NCBI RefSeq assembly: GCF_020782115.1
Contig: NZ_JAJGMW010000028.1
Span: forward strand, 1-55,826
DNA length: 55,826 nucleotides
Reading direction: 5' to 3'
DNA from: Leeuwenhoekiella parthenopeia
Lineage (GTDB): Bacteria; Bacteroidota; Bacteroidia; Flavobacteriales; Flavobacteriaceae
Under the pieces are notes generated by a model. It had not been told where the DNA came from and ran no database searches. It was given only the letters and a program-made list of their open reading frames with translations. The position numbers were made by a program, and so were the translations under genes. Below are positions 34,234 to 43,095 of the stretch, in pieces; position 1 is the first letter of the stretch; every line of letters starts with the position of its first letter.

Positions 34234-34920
34234 TTATGATTTTCTTGAAAAATTCTCTTTAAATAGAAATTTTCCAAAATCCAGTATACTTTCAAGCGGT
34301 GTTGTATTAAATACGTCAAAAATAGCGTTGACGGATTTCTCGATGGCTACATCTGTTTTTTCAAAGCGGGCCGAATTATCATCCATCCAGTATTTCAAAA
34401 GAAATAAGGTTTGTAACCAGGCACCTTCACTAAATATAGAAACCGGATTTTTGGTTAATCGTGAAGACTTTTCATCATTAGCCTGCTCGATGAGATCTCC
34501 GGCAAACTCCCGCACTTTCAATCGTAAGTCACGAAGCTGACCTAAACTTTTTAAACTGTCTTTCTGTTCGTGTAAAGCGAAAAGCACATAACTCCTATTA
34601 GCCGTCAACACCTCAAAAAAGGTGTAGAAGAAAGAAAGCATTTTCTCCCGGTTGGGATACATTTTATATTCCGGGTTCTTGTGTAATACCTGAATGGTGT
34701 TTTCGTAAAAAGCAATCCAAATCTCTTCGCGAATTCCCTGAAAGGATCCAAAGAAGTTGTAAAATTCACCTTCCTCAATCCCGTGATCTTTACAAAATTT
34801 AAATACCGAAGCAGGTCGCATACCATGTTCTAAAACATATTCCATATACATGGTCATTACATCACTTTTGGTAAGTGCTTGTTTTTTTGATTTTGCCGGT
34901 GTTGCTTTTTTCGCTGTCAT
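34234..34920 (-). CDS. TetR-like regulator of the ABC1 kinase
   Basis: A 228-residue protein with a basic N-terminus, a TetR-type helix-turn-helix (about 18-65, VMTMYMEYVLEHGMRPASVFKFCKDHGIEEGEFYNFFGS) and a large helical ligand domain. It is the first gene of the pair, with the ABC1 kinase 8 nt downstream. The domain order (HTH first) and lack of a signal fit a repressor. The recognised DNA site was not identified; the htpG-side spacer is the obvious place to look. Confidence 0.78.
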   Translation of the reverse strand: MTAKKATPAKSKKQALTKSDVMTMYMEYVLEHGMRPASVFKFCKDHGIEEGEFYNFFGSFQGIREEIWIAFYENTIQVLHKNPEYKMYPNREKMLSFFYTFFEVLTANRSYVLFALHEQKDSLKSLGQLRDLRLKVREFAGDLIEQANDEKSSRLTKNPVSIFSEGAWLQTLFLLKYWMDDNSARFEKTDVAIEKSVNAIFDVFNTTPLESILDFGKFLFKENFSRKS

Positions 34921-35118
34921 AGTCTTAATCTTGCTTCGTAAAATTAATGTTGTTCAACCTTTTATCAAAACACTTAAACAAAATGTTACGTTAATGTTCT
35001 TTCAGAAAATTTGAAACTTGTGTCAGTTTGTCACAGGTAGTTATTTGGTATTTTTTTTGAAACCCTTGGTGTATCTATTATTAACTCAAATGCGCAATGC
35101 GCTTAAAATACACACACT

Positions 35119-37008
35119 ATGTCCACAGGTAAAATAAATGTTGCTGTTGAAAACATTTTTCCGCTCATAAAAAAGTTTTTATACAGTGATCACGAAATTT
35201 TTCTACGTGAATTGGTTTCTAACGCGACCGATGCAACAATTAAACTGAAACACCTAACCAATATTGGCGAGGCTCAGGTAGATTACGGCAATCCCAAAAT
35301 CGAAATCAAAATTGACAAGGATGCAAAAAAATTGCACATTATCGATCAGGGTATTGGGATGACCGAGGAAGAAGTGCAGAAATACATCAACGACATCGCT
35401 TTCTCGGGCGCCGAAGAATTTTTAGATAAATACAAAGATTCAGCTAAAGATAGCGGGATTATCGGGCACTTTGGATTAGGATTCTACTCTGCTTTTATGG
35501 TAGCCAGCAAGGTAGAAATCATCACCAAATCTTATAAAGATGAGCCGGCAGTACATTGGGTTTGTGATGGCTCTCCGGAGTTTGAACTCACTCCGGCTGA
35601 CAAAACCGATCGCGGTACCGAAATCATCCTGCATATTGCAGAAGATTCAACCGAATTTCTCAAAGAGAGTCGCATTCGCGAGTTGTTAACCAAGTACAAT
35701 AAATTTATGCCGGTGCCTATTAAATTTGGCACTAAAGAAGAAGAGCTTCCACTACCTGAAGATGCTGCTGAAGACGCAGAGCCCGAAACCAAAACGGTTG
35801 ATAATATCATCAACAACCCCAATCCGGCCTGGACGAAACAGCCTACAGATCTTGAAGAGAAGGATTATAAAGAATTCTATCGCGAGCTCTACCCTATGCA
35901 GTTTGAAGAGCCGCTCTTCCACATTCATCTCAACGTAGATTACCCATTCAACCTAACCGGTATTTTGTATTTTCCGAGACTGGGCAGGGATATGAATATT
36001 CAGCGTGACAAGATTCAGCTGTATCAAAATCAGGTTTTCGTAACCGATAATGTAGAAGGTATAGTACCCGAATTTTTAACGATGCTACGCGGGGTTATTG
36101 ATTCGCCAGATATTCCGCTTAACGTATCGCGCTCCTATTTACAGGCAGATGGTGCGGTTAAAAAGATATCAAGCTACATCACGCGAAAAGTTGCAGATAA
36201 GCTAAAATCCCTGTTTAACGAAGACCGTGCAGATTTTGAAAAGAAATGGGATGATATTAAAGTGGTGATTGAGTACGGTATGCTTAGCGAAGATAAATTC
36301 TTCGATAAGGCTGAAGCTTTTGCCCTCTACCCTACTGTTGACGGCAACTACTACACCTATCCTGAACTGGAAGAAAAGCTCAAAGAAAATCAAACCGATA
36401 AAGACGGTAAGTTGATTTTCCTTTACGCTTCAGATAAAGACGCACAGCACAGTTATATTGCTGCTGCCAAGGACAAAGGTTACGAAGTATTGTTGCTCAA
36501 CTCGCCTATCGTTTCGCACCTGCTGCAGAAGCTCGAAACTTCAAAAGAAAACATCAGCTTTGTACGTGTAGATGGCGATGACGTTAATAACCTCATTAAA
36601 AAAGACGAGGAACACATCTCTAAACTTTCAGAGGAGGAAAAAGAAAGCCTGAAAAAACTGCTTGATGAGACCATTGCAGATAAAGCATATACGGTAAAAC
36701 TCGAAGCCTTAGACAGCAACACGGCTCCATTCACAATTACGCAGCCTGAGTTTATGCGTCGTATGAAAGAAATGCAGGCCAGCGGTGGCGGTGGCGGCAT
36801 GTTTGGAATGGGCAATATGCCAGATATGTACAACCTCGTTGTAAATACAAACAGCGAACTGGTAGGTGAAATCCTCAATACCAAAACCAAGAAAAAGCAG
36901 GAACGCCTCATAAGTCAGTCATTAGATTTGGCTCGTTTGTCTCAGGGCTTGCTTAAAGGCGAAGCTTTAACTAACTTTGTCAAACGCTCCTATGAGATGA
37001 TTAAATAG
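35119..37008 (+). CDS. htpG: Molecular chaperone HtpG (Hsp90)
   Basis: A 629-residue dimeric ATP-driven chaperone. The N-terminal ATPase has the GHKL motifs LRELVSNATDA, IIDQGIGMTEEE and GIIGHFGLGFYS. The middle domain includes LGRDMNIQRDKIQLY and LNVSRSYLQAD. The C-terminal end has a Gly/Met-rich linker (SGGGGGMFGMGNMPDM). The length is normal. Divergent from the TetR gene; a terminator follows at 37065. Confidence 0.97.
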   Translation: MSTGKINVAVENIFPLIKKFLYSDHEIFLRELVSNATDATIKLKHLTNIGEAQVDYGNPKIEIKIDKDAKKLHIIDQGIGMTEEEVQKYINDIAFSGAEEFLDKYKDSAKDSGIIGHFGLGFYSAFMVASKVEIITKSYKDEPAVHWVCDGSPEFELTPADKTDRGTEIILHIAEDSTEFLKESRIRELLTKYNKFMPVPIKFGTKEEELPLPEDAAEDAEPETKTVDNIINNPNPAWTKQPTDLEEKDYKEFYRELYPMQFEEPLFHIHLNVDYPFNLTGILYFPRLGRDMNIQRDKIQLYQNQVFVTDNVEGIVPEFLTMLRGVIDSPDIPLNVSRSYLQADGAVKKISSYITRKVADKLKSLFNEDRADFEKKWDDIKVVIEYGMLSEDKFFDKAEAFALYPTVDGNYYTYPELEEKLKENQTDKDGKLIFLYASDKDAQHSYIAAAKDKGYEVLLLNSPIVSHLLQKLETSKENISFVRVDGDDVNNLIKKDEEHISKLSEEEKESLKKLLDETIADKAYTVKLEALDSNTAPFTITQPEFMRRMKEMQASGGGGGMFGMGNMPDMYNLVVNTNSELVGEILNTKTKKKQERLISQSLDLARLSQGLLKGEALTNFVKRSYEMIK

Positions 37009-37064
37009 GTAGTTAGATCGTAGATTTGAGAACCTTGATCTAGAAACCCTGACTTCATATTAAG

Positions 37065-37092
37065 AACCGCCCGATATCCGGGCGGTTTTTTT
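37065..37092 (+). terminator. Rho-independent terminator of htpG
   Basis: Stem ACCGCCCG with CGGGCGGT around a short ATAT-containing loop, then seven T. Confidence 0.93.
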
Positions 37093-37179
37093 ATGCTTTC
37101 GCCTTTCTAATCCTAACGTTTCTTTAACCTGCATCCCGCTTCTATTCTGGCTATTTTAGGTAACTTTCTACCTTTAAAT

Positions 37180-38586
37180 ATGACTATGTTTAACTTTACC
37201 GCTACCTATACAGACCTGTACCAGTTGAGCATGGCGCAGGTTTATTTTAATAAAAACGAAAATCAGCAGGCCGTTTTTGACTATTATTTTAGAAACCTTC
37301 CGTACAAGGGTGGCTATGCTGTTTTCGCAGGGCTGGAAATACTACTTCAGGTTATTGAAGAGCTTCGGTTTTCTGATGAGGATATCAACTATTTAAAAGG
37401 CCATGACTTTAAGGAAGATTTTTTAGATTACCTGAAAGATTTTCGCTTTAGCGGAAGCATCAGAAGTATGGCCGAAGGGGAAGTGGTTTTTCCCAATGCC
37501 CCTATTTTAGAGGTAGAAGCAAACCTCATCGAAGCCCAGATTATCGAAACCATTTTGCTCAACATACTCAACTTTCAGACCCTTATAGCGACCAAAGCGA
37601 GTCGCATACGCAACGTTGCTGGTAACAAGACCCTGCTCGATTTTGGTTTGCGACGGGCACAGGGTCCGGGTGGCTATTATGCTTCCAGAGCAGCGGTTAT
37701 TGGTGGTTTTGACGGAAGCAGCAATGTGATTGCCGGCAGGGATTTTAACATCAGCATCAGCGGTACAATGGCACACGCTTTTGTGCAAAGTTATGATGAG
37801 GAGTTAAGTGCTTTCCGGGATTTTGCCAAACACCGCCCTAAAAATTGCGTGCTTCTGGTTGACACCTACGACACCCTCAAAAGTGGAGTACCCAATGCAA
37901 TTACTGTAGCTAAAGAAATGGAAGAACGCGATCAAAAATTGCTGGCCATACGTCTGGACAGCGGGGATCTTGCCTATCTGGCAAAACGCAGCCGGCAAAT
38001 GCTGGACGCAGCCGGCCTTAATTATGTAAAAATTGCAGCATCTAATCAGCTGGATGAGTACGTGATTCAAAGTTTACAGAATCAAAATGCTCCTATAGAC
38101 ATTTACGGTGTAGGCACCAATCTGGTGATTGGAAAACCCGATGGTGCTTTAGACGGGGTTTATAAACTGGCTTTTGCTAACGGAAAGCCTCGCATTAAAA
38201 TTTCAGAAAGTATCTCTAAGGTGACACTTCCGCATAAAAAACAGGTCTTTCGTATGTTTACCGAGGAGGGTCATCTGGTAGGTGCAGATGCTGTAGCTCT
38301 TGAAGAAGAATGGCACCTCAACCGTATGCACCATCCGGTAGAACCCTTTAAAAATCTTACTTTGGCCAGCTTAAAGCAAAAACCAATGTTGCAAGCGGTA
38401 ATGATTGAAGGTAAACGCACCTATCCCGAAAAATCCCTGGAAGAGATTACAGCATTCAGTAAAAAGCAGGTTGATGCCCTTCCGGAAGAATACAAACGCT
38501 TTGATAATCCGCATATTTACAAAGTGGGTATTAGTACCCAACTCAAACAGGAACGCGACAAGCTAATCGAACAACATAAAGAATAA
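37180..38586 (+). CDS. pncB: Nicotinate phosphoribosyltransferase
   Basis: A 468-residue enzyme that turns nicotinate and PRPP into nicotinate mononucleotide for NAD recycling. TATYTDLYQLSMAQVY at the N-terminus, FGLRRAQGPGG, the SGTMAHAFVQSY motif and AIRLDSGDLAYLAKRSR are typical of the family. The C-terminal part covers the substrate site and is complete. pncA follows one gene later, so nicotinamide is deamidated and then ribosylated by a neighbouring pair. Confidence 0.96.
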   Translation: MTMFNFTATYTDLYQLSMAQVYFNKNENQQAVFDYYFRNLPYKGGYAVFAGLEILLQVIEELRFSDEDINYLKGHDFKEDFLDYLKDFRFSGSIRSMAEGEVVFPNAPILEVEANLIEAQIIETILLNILNFQTLIATKASRIRNVAGNKTLLDFGLRRAQGPGGYYASRAAVIGGFDGSSNVIAGRDFNISISGTMAHAFVQSYDEELSAFRDFAKHRPKNCVLLVDTYDTLKSGVPNAITVAKEMEERDQKLLAIRLDSGDLAYLAKRSRQMLDAAGLNYVKIAASNQLDEYVIQSLQNQNAPIDIYGVGTNLVIGKPDGALDGVYKLAFANGKPRIKISESISKVTLPHKKQVFRMFTEEGHLVGADAVALEEEWHLNRMHHPVEPFKNLTLASLKQKPMLQAVMIEGKRTYPEKSLEEITAFSKKQVDALPEEYKRFDNPHIYKVGISTQLKQERDKLIEQHKE

Positions 38587-38588
38587 TT

Positions 38589-39089
38589 ATGCAAAAACTT
38601 ACTTTAATCCTATTTCTAGTTCTATCCTTCTCAAAACTTTCCGCTCAATCGGAAAATCAAAAAAACTATCTTACCAAGGAAGATAACACCATCTGGTTAG
38701 AATCTTTCAAGAAATTAGACTCAGAAGAGCTTCAGCTTCAATTCATAAGAGAAAAAATTTATAGTGATAGTATTTACAATGCCCCAAGACCGGGAATTTC
38801 GCACACCGGTTTATCTGATGAATCTAAAAAAAGTCTAAAAGACAGACAGGATTCACTACCTAAAGTAAACTCTGATTGTAAGATTTTAATGGCGTTGAAT
38901 TCAGAAAAGAATAAGACCGAAATTGATTTGAAGAAAAATCCGGAATCAATAGAACTTGTCGAAAAACTCATTCCGCAAAATATTGAAAGTATTCAAATAC
39001 TTGAAGGTGCCGAAGCTATGGTACTATACGGCTCACGTACCAGAGGGTGCGCCGTACTCGTTTTAAAAACCGTTAACGGCAAACGGTAA
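38589..39089 (+). CDS. Exported protein ending in a TonB-plug-like motif
   Basis: A 166-residue protein starting 2 nt after pncB stops. The signal peptide is LTLILFLVLSFSKLSAQS (about 1-20). The C-terminal 40 residues read LIPQNIESIQILEGAEAMVLYGSRTRGCAVLVLK. This is the wording of the end of a TonB receptor plug (family pattern: SIEVLKGASAAALYGSRG..GVILITTK), yet no barrel follows. It may bind a partner in the same way a plug or signalling domain does. The plug match is strong; the role beside NAD salvage genes is unclear. Confidence 0.7.
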   Translation: MQKLTLILFLVLSFSKLSAQSENQKNYLTKEDNTIWLESFKKLDSEELQLQFIREKIYSDSIYNAPRPGISHTGLSDESKKSLKDRQDSLPKVNSDCKILMALNSEKNKTEIDLKKNPESIELVEKLIPQNIESIQILEGAEAMVLYGSRTRGCAVLVLKTVNGKR

Positions 39090-39137
39090 ACCTAGCTTGC
39101 CTTCAGAAGAAACAACCTATTAAAAACCTACTAGTAT

Positions 39138-39746
39138 ATGAAAGCACTTCTTATCATAGATATGCAAAATGACTTTATGCCCGGCGGTGCTCTTGCTGTA
39201 CCCGGCGGAGACCAGATTATTCCACTGGTAAACAAGCTGCAGGATAAATTTGATCTGGTCATCGCCACTCAGGACTGGCACCCTGAAAATCATTCCAGCT
39301 TTGCTGAAAACCACCACAATAAAAAGGAATTTGAGGTCATTGATCTCAATGGTATTAAACAGACCCTCTGGCCTGTACATTGCATACAAACAACAGACGG
39401 GGCAGATTTTCACCCCCACCTCAATGCCGGGCGCATCGAAGCCATATTTAGAAAAGGCACCAATGCGAAAATTGACAGCTACAGCGGCTTTTACGACAAT
39501 GCTCATCAAAAGGCGACGGGACTCACCGGCTACTTAAAGGGAAAGGGCGTAACCTCTATTTATTTTTGTGGTCTTGCTGCCGAATATTGTGTGGGATTCT
39601 CGGTTCTGGATGCCCTGACCGAAGGTTTTAAGGCCACGCTCTTCGAAGATGCAACACGTGCTTTAAATGAAGCTGATTTTGAACAGATGAAACAGCGCAT
39701 CCTTGAAAAAGGAGGACGCATTCGTTTAGCCGAAGACCTGTTTTAA
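39138..39746 (+). CDS. pncA: Nicotinamidase
   Basis: A 202-residue cysteine hydrolase that makes nicotinate from nicotinamide. The catalytic triad is Asp8 (IIDMQND), Lys106 (FRKG) and Cys151 (AAEYC); the metal ligands are Asp46, His48 and His52 (DWHPENH). The length is normal. It completes the nicotinamide-to-NaMN branch with pncB and may be co-transcribed with it. Confidence 0.96.
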   Translation: MKALLIIDMQNDFMPGGALAVPGGDQIIPLVNKLQDKFDLVIATQDWHPENHSSFAENHHNKKEFEVIDLNGIKQTLWPVHCIQTTDGADFHPHLNAGRIEAIFRKGTNAKIDSYSGFYDNAHQKATGLTGYLKGKGVTSIYFCGLAAEYCVGFSVLDALTEGFKATLFEDATRALNEADFEQMKQRILEKGGRIRLAEDLF

Positions 39747-39766
39747 AAAGTCCTCCTTAAAATTTA

Positions 39767-39796
39767 AAAGACCGCCTCATAGCGGTCTTTTTTTTG
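39767..39796 (+). terminator. Rho-independent terminator of the pncB-pncA unit
   Basis: Stem AAAGACCGC / GCGGTCTTT with loop CTCATA, then T run. Confidence 0.93.
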
Positions 39797-39950
39797 TGCT
39801 AAAAAATTAAATAATAGCGCCTTAACCATCATCTAAATAATTTTATCACATTTTAAAAATTATGAATTTTCAATTAAAAAAGTATTTACATTAGATGCGA
39901 TTGTTGCACTTTAAACACCAACCAGAAAGGCGGTATTCCGCATAATTTTT

Positions 39951-40562
39951 ATGATACACCCACATACTGAAATCCGGTTTATTAACGACCAAAAAGGTCA
40001 CGGCGTTGTCGCGACCCAATTCATCCCGGCAGGAACAATTACCTGGGCCTTAGACAAACTCGATCGGGAGTTTAGCCCTGCCGAATTTCAAAAGCTCGAT
40101 CCGCTTTATCAGCATATTCTGGACACCTATACCTACCGCAACAAAAATGGGAATATGGTGCTGTGCTGGGACAATGGCAGGTTTGTAAATCACAGTTTCA
40201 AATCCAATTGTTTAAGTACAGCTTATGATTTTGAGATCGCCATACGGGACATTCACCCTGGAGAAGAACTTACCGACGATTACGGCTATCTGAATGTCAC
40301 CACTCCTTTTGAAGGAATTGACGAAGGCACTTCCCGGAAGGTGGTATATCCTGATGATTTATTGAATTATTCTGATATCTGGGATAAACAGCTACTCGAA
40401 GTTTTTCCGAATATTACAGAAGTTAATCAACCTTTGAAAAATTTGGTTTCTGAAGAGGTCTGGTTAAAAATAGAGCGCATCATTAGTGGAGATGCAAAAA
40501 TGGCATCTATCGCCGAGAATTATTATCAACCCAAAGGCAGCAAGAAATCTGCTAAAGCTTAG
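39951..40562 (+). CDS. SET-domain protein (putative lysine methyltransferase)
   Basis: A 203-residue protein. The SET fold is indicated by GHGVVATQFIPAGTITW near the start, the S-adenosylmethionine-site NHS at 80-82 (GRFVNHSFKSNCL) and the catalytic-Tyr region GEELTDDYGY (104-113). SET domains transfer methyl groups to protein lysines; bacterial members are known but their targets mostly are not. It lacks a post-SET cysteine cluster. It is a single gene after a terminator, with no histone or chromatin gene nearby. Divergent eukaryotic-like enzymes in bacteria often reflect gene transfer. Confidence 0.82.
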   Translation: MIHPHTEIRFINDQKGHGVVATQFIPAGTITWALDKLDREFSPAEFQKLDPLYQHILDTYTYRNKNGNMVLCWDNGRFVNHSFKSNCLSTAYDFEIAIRDIHPGEELTDDYGYLNVTTPFEGIDEGTSRKVVYPDDLLNYSDIWDKQLLEVFPNITEVNQPLKNLVSEEVWLKIERIISGDAKMASIAENYYQPKGSKKSAKA

Positions 40563-40615
40563 TGCCTAAGCAACACCTACATTCGTGAGAAAATAGGTAT
40601 TTTTGGCAAAAAGCT

Positions 40616-41335
40616 ATGATTTTTGCTGGAATAGACGGCTGTAAAGCGGGTTGGTTACTAATCACCTATCAATCGGGGATTTATAATTGGCATATAGTCC
40701 CACACATTGATGAACTACCTCAATATACCGGAAAAATTGCCCGGGCGTGCATTGATATGCCCATAGGACTGGCCTCTGAAAAATTCCCGCGTACCATCGA
40801 GAAACGCTTACGTGCAGAATTGGGCAATCGCAGTTCAACCGTTTTTAGTGTCCCGGTGCGCGCTGCGGTGTATGAACCCGATCGCTACAGGGCAAAGCAA
40901 ATAAATAGCGCACTTACCGGAAAAAGTATTTCGGAACAATCTTTAAATATCAAAGCTAAAATTTTGGAAGTTGATCAATTTGTGCACAAGAAGCCAGATT
41001 CACTGGTACTCATTGAATCACATCCGGAGCTCTGTTTTAAATATTTAAAAGGTAGTATTCTTCAGTCTAAAAAATCTGAAAAAGAGGGTATCGAAGAACG
41101 CCTTGAACTCATTGCCAGTTTTGATACAGATTGTGCATCGGTGTTTAAGACCATCCTTCAAAGTACATTGCGTAAACACGTAAAACCCGATGACATCACA
41201 GATGCACTGGTTCTCTGTCTGGCAAATCATCTCGGGGGACAAAAAAACTTCAACCTTCTGCGTGATTTAAATACCGAAGATGAATTGAAGACGCCTATCC
41301 AAATAGGCTACTATAATCCTCAAAATTTCCAATAA
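40616..41335 (+). CDS. DUF429-family protein
   Basis: A 239-residue cytoplasmic protein. It opens with FAGIDGCKAGWLL, a ribonuclease-H-like actin-fold start typical of DUF429, then IDMPIGL and RSSTVFSVPVRAAVY. ESHPELCFKYL and DDITDALVLCLA are further family motifs with conserved Asp and Glu. It probably binds metal and a phosphorylated or nucleic acid substrate, but no activity is established for the family. Confidence 0.85.
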   Translation: MIFAGIDGCKAGWLLITYQSGIYNWHIVPHIDELPQYTGKIARACIDMPIGLASEKFPRTIEKRLRAELGNRSSTVFSVPVRAAVYEPDRYRAKQINSALTGKSISEQSLNIKAKILEVDQFVHKKPDSLVLIESHPELCFKYLKGSILQSKKSEKEGIEERLELIASFDTDCASVFKTILQSTLRKHVKPDDITDALVLCLANHLGGQKNFNLLRDLNTEDELKTPIQIGYYNPQNFQ

Positions 41336-41449
41336 AAATCATTATTTTACGGCATTCCGTAAATGATTTAGGTTTGATAGGGCTATATTCGCAACTCCCT
41401 ACTCAATGAGCCTTATTATTAATCTATTACACCCCATTTCATTCGAGTT

Positions 41450-41863
41450 ATGATTACACTTAAATACCGGAAACGCAAGAGATACCTTAATTTACTACTA
41501 GCAATCTTATGGATTTTGATTTTGAGTTTTAGGCTTATACAAAGACGGCAAATTGAAACCCTCGATTTTTGGATTGGCGGTTTTGCACTTTTTTTCCTGA
41601 TTTACTTTATCTATTTATCTAAAAAACCCTTGCTTAGCCTGAGCAAATTGCACATTACCAGACACCGCTTATTTGGGAAAACCGTGATTCCTTTAAATGA
41701 GTTAACTGAACTTGAGATTAATGCAAAGGGAGATTATGTACTAAAGTCAAATACAGGCAAGGAAATAAGCTTCAAACCGGTATATTTAGACCAAAAATCG
41801 TTGAAAACATTTAAAGCCTATATATCCGATCTGAGTTCAGGACGCGATACACAAAGGCCCTAG
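41450..41863 (+). CDS. Membrane protein with PH-like tail
   Basis: A 137-residue protein with two hydrophobic segments (about 13-28 and 42-56) and a basic N-terminus (KYRKRKRY). The C-terminal half (LSLSKLHITRHRLFGKTVIPL...) resembles the PH-like domains seen in small bacterial membrane proteins. Function unknown; similar in layout to the gene at 46223. Confidence 0.6.
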   Translation: MITLKYRKRKRYLNLLLAILWILILSFRLIQRRQIETLDFWIGGFALFFLIYFIYLSKKPLLSLSKLHITRHRLFGKTVIPLNELTELEINAKGDYVLKSNTGKEISFKPVYLDQKSLKTFKAYISDLSSGRDTQRP

Positions 41864-41888
41864 CGTGTATTATCTAAAATGAAAATTT

Positions 41889-42251
41889 ATGATTCAAGCT
41901 CCCTGGCACTATTTTGCTATGGCTGCAATGTATGTTGTAGCTGGTGTAATGCATTTTGTAAAACCCAAAGCCTACATGCGCATTATGCCACGCTATTTAC
42001 CGGCACATAAAAGTCTTGTCTATCTAAGCGGATTTGCTGAAATACTTCTTGGTGTTCTCTTATGTTTCGATGCTTCTAAAAACCTTGCAATCTGGGGCAT
42101 CATTGCAATGCTCTCCATTTTTTTACTGGTACACGTTTACATGCTTTCATCTGAAAAAGCCGGTCTTAATTTGCCCAAATGGTTGTTGGGATTACGACTC
42201 CTATTGCAATTTGGGCTTATGTACTGGGCTTATTTCTATTTATCGATATAA
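41889..42251 (+). CDS. DoxX-like small membrane protein
   Basis: A 120-residue protein with four hydrophobic segments. YVVAGVMHFVKPKAYMRIMP and the motif YLSGFAEILLGVLL are typical of DoxX-like proteins, short membrane proteins associated with redox or thiol metabolism. No charged catalytic residue is obvious. Confidence 0.75.
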   Translation: MIQAPWHYFAMAAMYVVAGVMHFVKPKAYMRIMPRYLPAHKSLVYLSGFAEILLGVLLCFDASKNLAIWGIIAMLSIFLLVHVYMLSSEKAGLNLPKWLLGLRLLLQFGLMYWAYFYLSI

Positions 42252-42276
42252 AAAAACCCTCACTAGTGTGAGGGTT
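42250..42276. terminator. Shared terminator between convergent genes
   Basis: Stem AACCCTCAC, loop TAGT, stem GTGAGGGTT. A run of seven A at 42250-42256 gives a T run on the minus strand, so it mainly ends the gene at 42304-42888. It can also stop the DoxX-like gene. Confidence 0.9.
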
Positions 42277-42303
42277 ATCTTTATTAGAAGGATTAGGTTT
42301 TTA

Positions 42304-42888
42304 CTATTTTAAGGTAATTTCTTTGGTAAAAAAATCATCACCGATGCTTACACCTATTCTGTAGGTCCCGGCAGGAAGCGCGTTAAGATCAAGCGCCTGC
42401 TTAACGATAAGATCACTATTAGCAAGAGACTCGATGATTTCGCCATTTACATCATAAATTCGGGTTGTTGTTTTAACCTCTTTAGGATTTGTAAATGAAA
42501 TCAATACAAGACCATTCTCTACTTTATAGCTGGGCTTAAAGATCGTCTTACCTTCATCACTTACAATATCAAGACCGTTAATAGTACGCGATATAGTGGT
42601 GTATGATTTTGCGTAAACATCTTCATAGATAAGGTAGTACTTCCCAACAGGAAGTTCTTCAAGACTCAATGTTTTACTGTCATTTGCAGTTGCACCGGTG
42701 TATTCACTAAAAAGACGCTCACCTTCTGCATCCTCAAGATAAATCTGGGCGCCTTCAATGGCGTTAGTGTAGGCAACATTCACTTTAAAGTTGTCATTTA
42801 CAGTCACGGCAATACCGTCTGCAGCGTTTACATTAAGACTCAACAGAATCGCAGTAAACAGAACCAATGTTTTAAATAGACTTTTCAT
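42304..42888 (-). CDS. Exported protein with a T9SS-like C-terminal domain
   Basis: A 194-residue protein with signal peptide (about 1-22, ending VNAAD). The C-terminal stretch reads ALDLNALPAGTYRIGVSIGD followed by FFTKEITLK, resembling the type A sorting domains of proteins exported by the type IX secretion system, which end in a basic beta strand. The N-terminal part is beta-rich with no named fold. It may itself be little more than a surface or periplasmic beta sandwich. Confidence 0.65.
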   Translation of the reverse strand: MKSLFKTLVLFTAILLSLNVNAADGIAVTVNDNFKVNVAYTNAIEGAQIYLEDAEGERLFSEYTGATANDSKTLSLEELPVGKYYLIYEDVYAKSYTTISRTINGLDIVSDEGKTIFKPSYKVENGLVLISFTNPKEVKTTTRIYDVNGEIIESLANSDLIVKQALDLNALPAGTYRIGVSIGDDFFTKEITLK

Positions 42889-43095
42889 AGTTTTGGGTTT
42901 TTCTATTTGTTTGGTTCAAAATTACGAGGAAGACCCACCGAAAAATAGAAGCGATTGTGCAGATTTATGTCTTATTTTAACCCTGCAACCGATTTAAAAT
43001 TTAGTTTTGTGAAAATTATACATATTAAGGTTAAAATAGCATAGTAGCTTATGAGTTGTCTTAGTTAATTTTAGGAAAGATTAAAGACCATAGCC

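Noticed and set aside
37507-37788. Antisense open frames inside pncB, secA, trpB and other large genes
   Set aside because: They run opposite to clearly conserved coding sequence and reflect codon bias of the real frame.
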